Assembly (NCBI RefSeq): GCF_003325375.1
Contig: NZ_CP030862.1
Coordinates: forward strand, 4,219,501 to 4,283,500
Direction: 5' to 3'
Source of the DNA: Streptomyces globosus
GTDB lineage: Bacteria; Actinomycetota; Actinomycetes; Streptomycetales; Streptomycetaceae
Length of the DNA stretch: 64,000 nucleotides
In this document: positions 10,436 to 18,376 of the stretch, one piece after another
Position numbering within the stretch: position 1 is the first letter of the stretch
Layout: each line of letters begins with the position of its first letter
Made by a program: the position numbers and the translations under genes
Notes under the pieces: model-generated
The model's input: the letters and a program-made list of their open reading frames with translations, nothing else
What the model was told of the DNA's origin: nothing
Databases searched by the model: none

Positions 10436-11236
10436 TCACGCGCGGCGGTAGACCGGGGGGCGCTTCTCGGCGAAGGCGCGGGCGCCCTCCTTGGCGTCGG
10501 CGGTGTCGAAGACCGGCTGTCCGCGGTCGAGTTCGGCGGCGAGGCCCTCGGCCTCGGTGAGGCCGGCGGTCTCGTACACGGACGCCTTGACGGCCTCGAC
10601 GGCGAGGGGGCCGCAGGCGTTGATCAGCTCGGCGGTCTCCAGGGCGGCCTCCAGCGCGGTCCCGTCCGGGACGACGCGGCCGACGAGGCCGATCCGTGCG
10701 GCCTCCTCGGCGGAGTAGGGGCGGCCGGTCAGCAGCATCTCCAGGGCGTGGGTGCGCGGGATCTGGCGGGGCAGGCGGACGGTCGAGCCGCCGATCGGGA
10801 AGAGGCCGCGCCTGACCTCGAACAGTCCGAAGACGGCTCCTTCGGCGGCCACGCGGATGTCGGTGCCCTGGAGGATCTCGGTGCCGCCTGCGACGCAGTA
10901 CCCCTCGACGGCGGCGATGACCGGCTTGCGGGGCCGGTGGTGGCGGAGCATCGCCTTCCAGTGCAGGTCGGGGTCGGCTTTGAGGCGGTCGCGGTAGGCC
11001 TCGCCGCCCATGCCGCGCCCGGCAAGCGCCTTGAGGTCCATGCCGGCGCAGAAGTCGCCGCCCGCGCCGGTCAGGACGACGGAGCGGACGGCGTCGTCGG
11101 CGTCCGCTTCGAGCCAGCCGTCGTAGAGGCCGACCAGCAGGGGCAGCGAGAGCGCGTTCTTCGCCTCGGGCCTGTTCATGGTGAGTACCAGCGTGGCTCC
11201 GTGGCGCTGCACGGTCAGGTGTTCCGTCCCACCCAT
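10436..11236 (-). CDS. Enoyl-CoA hydratase/isomerase family protein
   Basis: A 266-residue crotonase-superfamily protein. The oxyanion-hole segments are visible: GGDFCAGMDLKALAG and VEGYCVAGGTEIL, with the acidic position in FGLFEVRRGLFPIGGS. This favours a hydratase (EchA19-like) over a decarboxylase. It would hydrate an enoyl-CoA in the same pathway as the DUF35/thiolase genes downstream. I started it at ATG 11236, preceded by GGGAGAA. A longer in-frame start exists but runs through the operator region. It is the first gene of the leftward operon and is divergent from the acyl-CoA ligase at 11429, with the shared palindrome between them. Confidence 0.85.
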   Translation of the reverse strand: MGGTEHLTVQRHGATLVLTMNRPEAKNALSLPLLVGLYDGWLEADADDAVRSVVLTGAGGDFCAGMDLKALAGRGMGGEAYRDRLKADPDLHWKAMLRHHRPRKPVIAAVEGYCVAGGTEILQGTDIRVAAEGAVFGLFEVRRGLFPIGGSTVRLPRQIPRTHALEMLLTGRPYSAEEAARIGLVGRVVPDGTALEAALETAELINACGPLAVEAVKASVYETAGLTEAEGLAAELDRGQPVFDTADAKEGARAFAEKRPPVYRRA

Positions 11237-11303
11237 GGCCGTTCTCCCGTCTCCGGTGACCTGGAACAGGTTGCAGGAGGGCCCGGAGCAGTTCAAGAGT
11301 TTC

Positions 11304-11318
11304 CTGACACTCAGTCAG
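11304..11318. promoter_or_regulatory. Shared palindromic operator, copy 2 (echA-like / fadD19-like divergent promoter)
   Basis: CTGACACTCAGTCAG is a perfect inverted repeat of five-base arms around five bases. It lies 67 bases upstream of the enoyl-CoA hydratase start and 110 bases upstream of the divergent ligase start, so one bound regulator could control both units. It has the same TGAC/GTCA core as the copy at 17058. Confidence 0.65.
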
Positions 11319-11428
11319 TTTTCTTGGGCGGCTCCCTTCCCAGTTGGGTTGCGCGGCGCTGTAATGGCCGCCCGGCGGCCCCGCGGGCCGCTCGTCGCGC
11401 GGGCCGATCCCGGGGTGAGGGAGGAACG

Positions 11429-13072
11429 GTGGAGTACAACCTTGCCGACCTGTTCGAATCGGTCGTCGACGCGGTTCCGGACCGCGAGGCCCTGCTGTAC
11501 GTGGACCACCCGGGGACCGGCGCCGAACGCCGCCTGACGTACGCGGAGCTGGACGCGGCGGCGAACCGCGTCGCCCACCACCTGCTGGACAGCGGCCTGA
11601 GGCCCGGCGAGCACGTCGGCCTGCACCTTTACAACGGGGTCGAGTACCTCCAGACCGTGCTGGCCTGCCTCAAGGCGCGCCTGGTGCCGGTGAACGTCAA
11701 CTACCGGTACGTCGAGGAGGAGCTGGTCCACCTCTACGGCGATGCCGACCTGGCCGCGCTCGTCTTCGACGGCGAGTTCACCGGGCGGGTCGCGGCGGCG
11801 CTGCCGCACACGCCCCGGCTCCGGCACCTGCTGCGCGTCGGCGCCGCCCCCGGGGGGGCGCCCGAGCCGGCGCTCGCGCCGGTGGCGTACGGGGACGCCG
11901 AGGCGGCGGGGTCGCCGGCGCGCGGGTTCGCGCCGCGCTCCCCCGACGACCTGTTCATCATCTACACGGGCGGCACGACGGGGCTGCCCAAGGGCGTGAT
12001 GTGGCGGGCGGAGGACCTGTTCTTCGCGGGGCTGTTCGGCGGCGAGCCGTCGGGCGAGCCGGTGAAGCGGCCCGAGGAGCTGGCCGAGCGGGCGGCGGCG
12101 CGCGGCGCCGGGCTCACCTTCTTCCCGGCGCCGCCGCTGATGCACGGCACGTCCACGCTGACCTCGTTCATCGCGTTCAACTACGGGCAGCGGGTGGTCC
12201 TGCACCGCAAGTACGTGCCCGAGGAGGTGCTGCGGACGATCGAGAAGGAGCGGGTGTCGAGCGTGTCGCTGGTCGGCGACGCGATGCTGCGGCCGCTCGT
12301 GGACGCACTGGAGGGGCCGCTGCGGGGGACGGACCTGTCCGGCCTGTTCAGCGTCTCCTCGTCCGGGGCGGTCATGTCGGACTCGGTGGCCGCGGCCTTC
12401 CGGAGGCTCGCCCCGCACGTGCTGCTGCTGAACAACTTCGGATCGTCCGAGTCCGGTTCCAACGGGCGTGCGGCGGACGACGCCGGGCCCGGACGCGGCT
12501 TCCGGCTGGTGGTCAACGCGCGCACACAGGTGGTGGACCCGGTGACCCGCGAGCCGGTGCCGGCCGGGGTGCCGGGACGGCTCGCGCAGCGCGGGCACGT
12601 CCCGCTCGGCTACTACAACGACCCGGCGAAGACGGCAGAGACGTTCTTCCTGAAGGACGGCGAGCGGTGGGTGCTGCTCGGCGACGTGGCGACGGTGGAA
12701 GCGGACGGCGTGGTGACGGTGCTCGGGCGGGGCTCGCAGTGCATCAACACCGGCGGCGAGAAGGTGTATCCGGAGGAGGTCGAGCAGGCGCTGAAGGCCC
12801 ACCCGGCGGTGTACGACGCACTGGTCGCCGGGGTGCCCGACCCCCGGTGGGGCAGCCGGGTCGCAGCGGTGGTGCAGCTGCGCGAGGGCGCGCCGGAGCC
12901 GACGCTGGAGGAGATCCAGGCGCACTGCCGGACCAGGCTGGCGGGGTACAAGATCCCGCGGCGGCTGGTCGTCGCGCCGCAGGTGCAGCGGTCGCCGAGC
13001 GGCAAGGCGGACTACCGGTGGGCGAAGGCCGTGGCGGCCGGGGCGGAGGGCGGGGGCGAGGGCGGGGGGTGA
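11429..13072 (+). CDS. Acyl-CoA synthetase, FadD19-like
   Basis: A 547-residue adenylate-forming ligase. Motifs in order: an NLADLFESVVDAVPDREALL start, the P-loop-like FIIYTGGTTGLPKGVMWR, NNFGSSESGSNG, the hinge region GERWVLLGDVATVEADG, GSQCINTGGEKVYPEEVEQAL and the C-terminal catalytic lysine in SPSGKADYRW. The N-terminal sequence (NLADL...AVPDR, LVPVNVNYRYVEEEL) is close to what I remember of mycobacterial FadD19, which activates C26 sterol side-chain acids. The start is GTG 11429 with GGAGG four bases upstream. It is transcribed divergently from the hydratase-DUF35-thiolase operon, whose products would use its CoA thioester. Substrate assignment is inference. Confidence 0.8.
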   Translation: MEYNLADLFESVVDAVPDREALLYVDHPGTGAERRLTYAELDAAANRVAHHLLDSGLRPGEHVGLHLYNGVEYLQTVLACLKARLVPVNVNYRYVEEELVHLYGDADLAALVFDGEFTGRVAAALPHTPRLRHLLRVGAAPGGAPEPALAPVAYGDAEAAGSPARGFAPRSPDDLFIIYTGGTTGLPKGVMWRAEDLFFAGLFGGEPSGEPVKRPEELAERAAARGAGLTFFPAPPLMHGTSTLTSFIAFNYGQRVVLHRKYVPEEVLRTIEKERVSSVSLVGDAMLRPLVDALEGPLRGTDLSGLFSVSSSGAVMSDSVAAAFRRLAPHVLLLNNFGSSESGSNGRAADDAGPGRGFRLVVNARTQVVDPVTREPVPAGVPGRLAQRGHVPLGYYNDPAKTAETFFLKDGERWVLLGDVATVEADGVVTVLGRGSQCINTGGEKVYPEEVEQALKAHPAVYDALVAGVPDPRWGSRVAAVVQLREGAPEPTLEEIQAHCRTRLAGYKIPRRLVVAPQVQRSPSGKADYRWAKAVAAGAEGGGEGGG

Positions 13073-13126
13073 CGGCCTTCCGCTGCGCCGCCGCAGGGGG
13101 CTGAGGCCCGCCCGTGGGGTGCGATC

Positions 13127-13138
13127 ACTCGTTCGAGT
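13127..13138. promoter_or_regulatory. Palindrome between ligase and paaK
   Basis: ACTCGTTCGAGT is a perfect five-base inverted repeat around TT, about 80 bases before the paaK start. There is no U-tract, so an operator is more likely than a terminator. No regulator is assigned. Confidence 0.35.
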
Positions 13139-13166
13139 CATTGCCTTCGACCGCCGGAGTCGGGCA

Positions 13167-13188
13167 ATCTACCGAATGATCGGTCGGT
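13167..13188. promoter_or_regulatory. PaaR-like operator upstream of paaK
   Basis: The segment contains ACCGAATGATCGGTCGGT. ACCG-N6-CGGT followed by CGGT fits the actinobacterial PaaR (TetR family, phenylacetate) pattern ACCGNNCGNNCGGT except at the first base of the central CG. It ends about 29 bases before the phenylacetate-CoA ligase start, consistent with control of that gene. Confidence 0.5.
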
Positions 13189-13216
13189 TCCACGGCTCAC
13201 GACGGGGTGAGGGCAG

Positions 13217-14518
13217 ATGACGATGCACGAGGACCTGCGGGACGCGGGCGAGCGGCTCGGCGCGGCGGAGCTGGCCGCGCTCCAGCTGGACCGGCTGCGC
13301 GCCACGCTGCGCCGGGCGTACGAGCGGGTGCCGTTCTACCGGCAGGCCTTCGACAAGGCGGGCGTGCACCCGGATGACTGCCGCTCCCTGGCGGACCTGG
13401 CGCGCTTTCCGTTCACGGCCAAGGCGGACCTGCGCGACCAGTACCCGTTCGGGATGTTCGCGGTGCCGCGCACCGAGGTGCGCCGCATCCACGCCTCCAG
13501 CGGCACGACGGGCCGCCCGACGGTGGTCGGGTACACCGAGCGTGACCTCTCCACCTGGGCGGATGTCGTGGCCCGTTCGATACGCGCGGCCGGCGGCCGC
13601 CCGGGACAGGTCGTGCACGTGGCGTACGGGTACGGCCTGTTCACCGGCGGGCTCGGTGCGCACTACGGCGCGGAGCGGCTGGGCTGCACCGTCGTGCCGG
13701 CGTCCGGCGGGATGACGGACCGCCAGGTGCGCCTGATCCAGGACTTCCGGCCGGAGGTCATCATGGTGACCCCCTCCTACATGCTGACGCTGCTCGACGA
13801 GATGGAGCGGCAGGGCATCGACCCGCGGTCGACTTCGCTGCGGACGGGCATCTTCGGGGCGGAGCCGTGGACGGAGGCGATGCGGCGGGAGATCGAGGAC
13901 CGGCTGGGCATCGATGCCGTGGACATCTACGGCCTGTCCGAGGTGATCGGCCCGGGCGTGGCGCAGGAGTTCGCGGAATCCAAGGACGGCCTGCACGTGT
14001 GGGAGGACCACTTCTACCCGGAGGTGGTGGACCCGCTGACGGGTGAGCCGCTGCCGGAGGGGGAGCCGGGCGAGCTGGTGTTCACGTCGCTGACGAAGGA
14101 GGCCATGCCGGTCATCCGCTACCGCACGCGCGACCTGACCCGGCTGCTGCCGGGCACGGCACGGCCTGCCTTCCGGCGTATGGAACGGGTGACCGGCCGC
14201 AGCGACGACATGCTCATCCTGCGCGGGGTGAACCTGTACCCGACACAGATCGAGGAGATCCTGCTGCGGATACCGGGCCTGGCCCCGCACTTCCAGCTGC
14301 GGCTGACGCGGGAAGGCCGGCTGGACGTCCTGACGGTGCGGGTGGAGGCGCGGCGGGAGGCGGATGCCCGCCTCCGGGAGGAATCGGCGGCCGCCGCCGT
14401 CCGGGCGGTCAAGGAGGGCATCGGGGTGACAGTGGAGGTGGAGGTCGTCGACCCGGAGACGCTGGAGCGGTCGGTGGGGAAGATCAGACGGGTGTCGGAC
14501 CTGCGCGGCGACCGGTGA
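13217..14518 (+). CDS. paaK: Phenylacetate-CoA ligase
   Basis: A 433-residue enzyme that activates phenylacetate to phenylacetyl-CoA, the entry step of the paa pathway. Features of the PaaK family: RRAYERVPFYRQAFDKAGV near the N-terminus, the AMP-binding loop RIHASSGTTGRPTVVGYT, DIYGLSEVIGPGVAQE, MPVIRYRTRDLTRLLPG and the GRSDDMLILRGVNLYPTQIE hinge. The length is normal for the family. ATG 13217 follows a G-rich ribosome-binding region. No other paa genes are visible nearby, so the ring-epoxidation and beta-oxidation steps must be encoded elsewhere. The upstream element suggests aromatic-acid-responsive control. Confidence 0.9.
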   Translation: MTMHEDLRDAGERLGAAELAALQLDRLRATLRRAYERVPFYRQAFDKAGVHPDDCRSLADLARFPFTAKADLRDQYPFGMFAVPRTEVRRIHASSGTTGRPTVVGYTERDLSTWADVVARSIRAAGGRPGQVVHVAYGYGLFTGGLGAHYGAERLGCTVVPASGGMTDRQVRLIQDFRPEVIMVTPSYMLTLLDEMERQGIDPRSTSLRTGIFGAEPWTEAMRREIEDRLGIDAVDIYGLSEVIGPGVAQEFAESKDGLHVWEDHFYPEVVDPLTGEPLPEGEPGELVFTSLTKEAMPVIRYRTRDLTRLLPGTARPAFRRMERVTGRSDDMLILRGVNLYPTQIEEILLRIPGLAPHFQLRLTREGRLDVLTVRVEARREADARLREESAAAAVRAVKEGIGVTVEVEVVDPETLERSVGKIRRVSDLRGDR

Positions 14519-14616
14519 CGGCCCGGTCCGGCGGGGCCCGGGCAGGAGCACCCGTTCGGCCCTACTTCGGCCGGGCGTCCGGGAGCCCCCGGGCCCGTCC
14601 GGGTAGTCCATGAGGC

Positions 14617-15432
14617 GTGACCCACGCGCTCCGACGGCTCCACGACCGGCTCATGGCCTCCCACGTCGGGCTGGCCTGGAGCCGGGGCCGGGAGATGGAG
14701 CTGATGCACCGGGCCATGGGCTTCGCCGCCCTGGGGTTCCTGACCCTGGTGCCGCTGCTGGTCGTCGTGGCGGCGGCAGCCCCGGGCTCCGGCTCCGGAT
14801 TCGGGCGCTGGCTCGGGCAGGCCCTCGGGGTGAGCGTGTCCTCGCGGACCCGTGTGGAGATGCTGTTCGGTGCGGCCGACCTGGCGCTGGAGCGGACGAC
14901 CGCGTTCGGTCTCGCGGCCCTCGCGGTGTTCGGGCTCACCTTCGGCTGGGCCGTGCAGCGGGGCTACGAGAAGGTGTGGGACCTGCCGACGGCCCGCTGG
15001 CACACCATGTGGCGGCACGTCGTGTGGCTGGCCCTGCTGGTCTGCTACCTCGCCCTGCTCGTCGGAATGCCCACCGCACAGGGCGCCGCCGCCGCCCTCA
15101 CCGCGGCGGGTGACCTGGCCGGAACCTGCCTGTTCTTCTGGGGTTCCCAGCGGCTGCTGCTGGGCGGTCGGGTCCGCTGGCGGGCCCTGCTGCCCGGAGC
15201 GGTGGCAACCAGCCTCGGGCTGCTCGGGCTGCGGATCTTCTCCCAGCTGGTGTTCTCCCCGCTGATCGCCTCCAACGCCGTCACCTACGGGCCGTTCGGC
15301 ACTCTGCTGGTCGTCCAGTCATGGCTCGTCGGCGTCGGGTTCGTCGTCTTCGGGGGCGGCCTGGTGGGCCGGCTGGCCCACGAGCACCTGACCCGCCGCC
15401 GCCTCGGCCACACGGACTGGCCGATCGACTGA
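14617..15432 (+). CDS. YihY/BrkB-family membrane protein
   Basis: A 271-residue integral membrane protein resembling the YihY/virulence-factor-BrkB family (formerly misnamed ribonuclease BN). I count about six hydrophobic segments: around residues 35-52, 92-110, 128-148, 165-180, 190-210 and 228-250. YGPFGTLLVVQSWLVGVGFVVF is the family's typical C-terminal pair of helices. The start is GTG 14617. An overlapping ATG at 14610 is out of frame. The function of the family is not settled (envelope or lipid-related roles are suggested). It is closely followed by a convergent ligase gene. Confidence 0.65.
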   Translation: MTHALRRLHDRLMASHVGLAWSRGREMELMHRAMGFAALGFLTLVPLLVVVAAAAPGSGSGFGRWLGQALGVSVSSRTRVEMLFGAADLALERTTAFGLAALAVFGLTFGWAVQRGYEKVWDLPTARWHTMWRHVVWLALLVCYLALLVGMPTAQGAAAALTAAGDLAGTCLFFWGSQRLLLGGRVRWRALLPGAVATSLGLLGLRIFSQLVFSPLIASNAVTYGPFGTLLVVQSWLVGVGFVVFGGGLVGRLAHEHLTRRRLGHTDWPID

Positions 15433-15493
15433 CCGCCGACCGCACGCCCCTCGCCGCGGCCGCGCCCCCGGCGGAGGCGGGCGCGGGAGGAGG

Positions 15494-17047
15494 TCAGCGG
15501 TTGCCGGAGGGCGCGTACCGGTCGCGGAGTTCGCGCTTGAGGACCTTGCCGCCGGCGTTGCGGGGCAGGGCCTGCGCGAACAGGATCCGCCGGGGCGCCT
15601 TGAAGTGGGCCAGCCGCTCGCGCGCCCACGCCAGCAGCTCCGCCTCCGTCACGTCTCCGCGCGGCACGACGACGGCGGTGACAGCCTCGATCCACCGCGG
15701 GTCCGGCAGCCCCACGACCGCCGCCTCCGCCACAGCGGGGTGGGCGTAGAGGACGTCCTCGACCTGCCGGGAGGCGACGAGCACACCTCCCGAGTTGATG
15801 ACGTCCTTGACCCGGTCGACGACGGTGAAGTACCCCTCCGCGTCACGGACGGCCAGGTCACCGGAGCGGAACCAGCCGTCCCGGAAGGCCTGCCGGGTGG
15901 CCTCGGGGTCGTTCCAGTACCCCCGGCAGAGCTGCGGGGAGCGGTAGACGACCTCGCCGGCCGTGCCGTCGGGGACGTCGGCGCCGTGCTCGTCGACGAC
16001 CTTGGCCCGGACGTGCTTGACCGGCCTGCCGCAGGATGCCATGCGCCCGTCGTGCTCGTCCGGTGCGAGGACCGTGGCCAGCGGCCCGATCTCGCTCTGC
16101 CCGAAGCAGTTGTAGAAGCCGAGGCCGGGCAGGCGGGCCCGCAGCCGCTCCAGGACGGGCACCGGCATGATCGAGGCGCCGTAATAGGCCTTGCGCAGGG
16201 CGCTCAGGTCGCGCCGCTCGAACTCCGGGTGGTTCGCGAAGCCGATCCACACCGTCGGCGGCGCGAAGAAACTGTCCGCGCGCCCGGCCTCGACCAGTGC
16301 GAAGACCTCCTCGGGCTCGGGGGCGTCCAGGATCGTGTTGCGGGCGCCCACCGCCAGGGAGGGCAGCAGGAAGACGTGCATCTGCGCCGAGTGGTACAGC
16401 GGCAGCGAGTGCACCGGCAGGTCCGCCGGGTCCAGGTCCAGCGCCTCGATCGCGCTCTCGTACGCGTGGGCGAGCGCCCGGTGCGTCATCACCGCGCCCT
16501 TGGGCAGGGCGGTGGTGCCGGAGGTGTACAGCAGTTGCACGACGGCGTCCGGGGCGGCTGCCGCCTCGAAGGGCTGCGGGTGGGACAGCGCGTCGAGGAA
16601 GGAGCCGGGGGCGTCCCTCAGCGGTCGTACGGCGCATCCGCCGGGGATCCGGCCGGCCAGGTCCGGGTCGGCGATGACGAGGGAGGCGGTGCAGTTGTCG
16701 AGGATGTGCGCCAGGTCCGCGCCGGTGAGGTTGTGGTTGACCGGGACGTGCACGAGGCCGGCCCGGGCGCAGGAGAGGAAGGCGATCAGGTAGGCGTCGC
16801 AGTTGTGGGCGAAGGCCGCGACCCGGTCGCCGGGCGCGAGCCCGTAGTGGCCGCGCAGGACGGCGGCGCCGGTGGTGGCGGCCGCGTCGAGCCCGGCGTA
16901 GGTCCAGGTCCGGTCGCGGTAGCGGACCGCCTCGCGGTCGGGGAATCGGCGGGCGGCAGCGCGTACCAGCCCGTCGACCGTGTGGTCGCGCACCGGCGGC
17001 GTCGCGCTGTGCGGGTCCGCGCCGTGTTCCTCCTGTGCAGCGGTCAT
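15494..17047 (-). CDS. Acyl-CoA synthetase (FadD family)
   Basis: A 517-residue class I adenylate-forming ligase. Motifs: VVQLLYTSGTTALPKGAVMT (P-loop), YNCFGQSEIGPLATVL, GWFRSGDLAVRDAEGYFTVV, RVKDVINSGGVLVASRQVE and the catalytic lysine in LPRNAGGKVLKREL. It resembles medium- to long-chain fatty-acid or FadD13-like synthetases; the substrate cannot be read from the sequence. The start at ATG 17047 lies only ten bases from a copy of the shared TGAC-N5-GTCA palindrome, which would block transcription or initiation when bound. This places it in the same regulon as the KstD-like and hydratase/thiolase units. Confidence 0.85.
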   Translation of the reverse strand: MTAAQEEHGADPHSATPPVRDHTVDGLVRAAARRFPDREAVRYRDRTWTYAGLDAAATTGAAVLRGHYGLAPGDRVAAFAHNCDAYLIAFLSCARAGLVHVPVNHNLTGADLAHILDNCTASLVIADPDLAGRIPGGCAVRPLRDAPGSFLDALSHPQPFEAAAAPDAVVQLLYTSGTTALPKGAVMTHRALAHAYESAIEALDLDPADLPVHSLPLYHSAQMHVFLLPSLAVGARNTILDAPEPEEVFALVEAGRADSFFAPPTVWIGFANHPEFERRDLSALRKAYYGASIMPVPVLERLRARLPGLGFYNCFGQSEIGPLATVLAPDEHDGRMASCGRPVKHVRAKVVDEHGADVPDGTAGEVVYRSPQLCRGYWNDPEATRQAFRDGWFRSGDLAVRDAEGYFTVVDRVKDVINSGGVLVASRQVEDVLYAHPAVAEAAVVGLPDPRWIEAVTAVVVPRGDVTEAELLAWARERLAHFKAPRRILFAQALPRNAGGKVLKRELRDRYAPSGNR

Positions 17048-17057
17048 GGCAGCGATC

Positions 17058-17072
17058 GTGACACATCGTCAG
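17058..17072. promoter_or_regulatory. Shared palindromic operator, copy 3 (fadD)
   Basis: GTGACACATCGTCAG has TGAC and GTCA arms around five bases, the same core spacing as the copy at 11304. It ends just upstream of the acyl-CoA synthetase start. The other flanking gene ends here and does not start here, so only the synthetase can be the target. Confidence 0.55.
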
Positions 17073-17098
17073 CGGTCGTGCACGGGTGCGGTGCGCGG

Positions 17099-18211
17099 TC
17101 AGGGGCTGACGGCGAGGAAGAGGTAGGCGGCGAGGAGGACCAGGTGGACGCCGCCCTGGAGGAGTGTCGCCCGGCCGGGCACGATGGTGAGGGCGCCGAC
17201 GACGACCGTCAGGGCGAGCAGGACCATGTGGACCGCGCCGAGGCCAAGGAGCAGCGGCCCCGACAGCCACAGCGAGGCCAGCGCGATCGCCGGGATGGTC
17301 AGGCCGATGCTGGCGAGGGCGGAACCGTACGCGAGGTTGAGGCTGGTCTGGACGCGGTCGCGGCGGGCCGCCCGCACGGCGGCGAGCGTCTCGGGAAGCA
17401 GGACCAGCAGGGCGATGACGACGCCGACGACGGCCTGCGGCATCCCGGCCTTGGCGACGCCGGCCTCGATGGCGGGCGAGACGGCCTTGGCGTCGCCGAC
17501 GACCGCCACCAGCGCGACGACGAGCAGGGCGAGGCTGAACAGGGCGGCGGGTGCGGTGGGCGGTGCGGCATGGCCCCCGTCGCCCCCGGTGCCGCCGCCG
17601 TCGTGCTCGGCGGTGACGGGGAGGAAGTAGTCGCGGTGGCGGACGGTCTGGACGGCGATGAACAGCCCGTACAGGGCGAGGGAGGCGACGGCGGCGAAGG
17701 TGAGCTGCGCGGCCGAGAACTCCGGGCCGGGCTTGCTGGTGGTGAAGGTGGGCAGGACGAGGCTGAGGGTGGCGAGGGTCGCGACCGTGGCGAGGGCGGC
17801 GCCCGATCCCTCCGCGTTGAAGACGGCGACGCGGTTGCGGAGCGCGCCGACGAGCAGGGACAGGCCGACGATGCCGTTGCAGGTGATCATGACGGCTGCG
17901 AAGACGGTGTCCCGGGCGAGGGAGGCGGACTTCTCGCCGCCGTCGGCCATCAGGGTGACGACGAGGGCCACTTCGATGACCGTGACGGCGACGGCGAGGA
18001 CGAGGGACCCGAACGGTTCGCCCACCCGGTGGGCGACGACCTCCGCGTGGTGCACGGCCGCGAGCACCGCCCCCGCCAGGCACAGCGCGACGAGGACGAC
18101 CGCGACGCCGGGCAGGTCCCGCCCCCAGCTGAACGCCAGGGCGATGATCGCGGCGACGGGCACCAGAACGGTCCAGTCGAGGACGGGAAACTTGCGGGCT
18201 GCCGAACTCAT
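17099..18211 (-). CDS. Ca2+/H+ antiporter (CaCA/ChaA-type) membrane protein
   Basis: A 370-residue membrane protein with about ten to eleven hydrophobic segments and two related halves. The cation-binding alpha-repeat motifs are visible as VAVTVIEVALVVTLM (first half) and VIALLVLLPETLAAVRAA (second half), each with a conserved glutamate. A histidine/glycine-rich loop (EHDGGGTGGDGGHAAPP) separates the halves, as in ChaA-type calcium/proton exchangers. I chose ATG 18211 (MSSAARKF); the in-frame extension upstream is not hydrophobic or conserved-looking. It is surrounded by ligase genes but has no obvious role in their pathway. Confidence 0.8.
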   Translation of the reverse strand: MSSAARKFPVLDWTVLVPVAAIIALAFSWGRDLPGVAVVLVALCLAGAVLAAVHHAEVVAHRVGEPFGSLVLAVAVTVIEVALVVTLMADGGEKSASLARDTVFAAVMITCNGIVGLSLLVGALRNRVAVFNAEGSGAALATVATLATLSLVLPTFTTSKPGPEFSAAQLTFAAVASLALYGLFIAVQTVRHRDYFLPVTAEHDGGGTGGDGGHAAPPTAPAALFSLALLVVALVAVVGDAKAVSPAIEAGVAKAGMPQAVVGVVIALLVLLPETLAAVRAARRDRVQTSLNLAYGSALASIGLTIPAIALASLWLSGPLLLGLGAVHMVLLALTVVVGALTIVPGRATLLQGGVHLVLLAAYLFLAVSP

Positions 18212-18376
18212 GCCACAAAACTGCCATGTCCGGATGTCCTGCAACGAAAGGCGCGAACATGTCGAAGGAAGGGAAACATCCTGATTCCCGGGACCGCGAG
18301 GCGCGGCCTGCGAGCGCCCGCCTCGGTCGGACCGCACACGCCGAGGCGTGCGCCCTCCCGGCGTTCGGCGGGCTGG

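Noticed and set aside
11294..11326. Extended outer palindrome (CAAGA...TCTTG) around operator copy 2
   Set aside because: The outer arms are offset by one base from the centre of the inner repeat, so only the 15-bp core was kept.
9818..11428. In-frame plus-strand extension of the FadD19-like ligase
   Set aside because: It runs antisense through the DUF35 and enoyl-CoA hydratase genes and lacks motifs. GTG 11429 has a good ribosome site.
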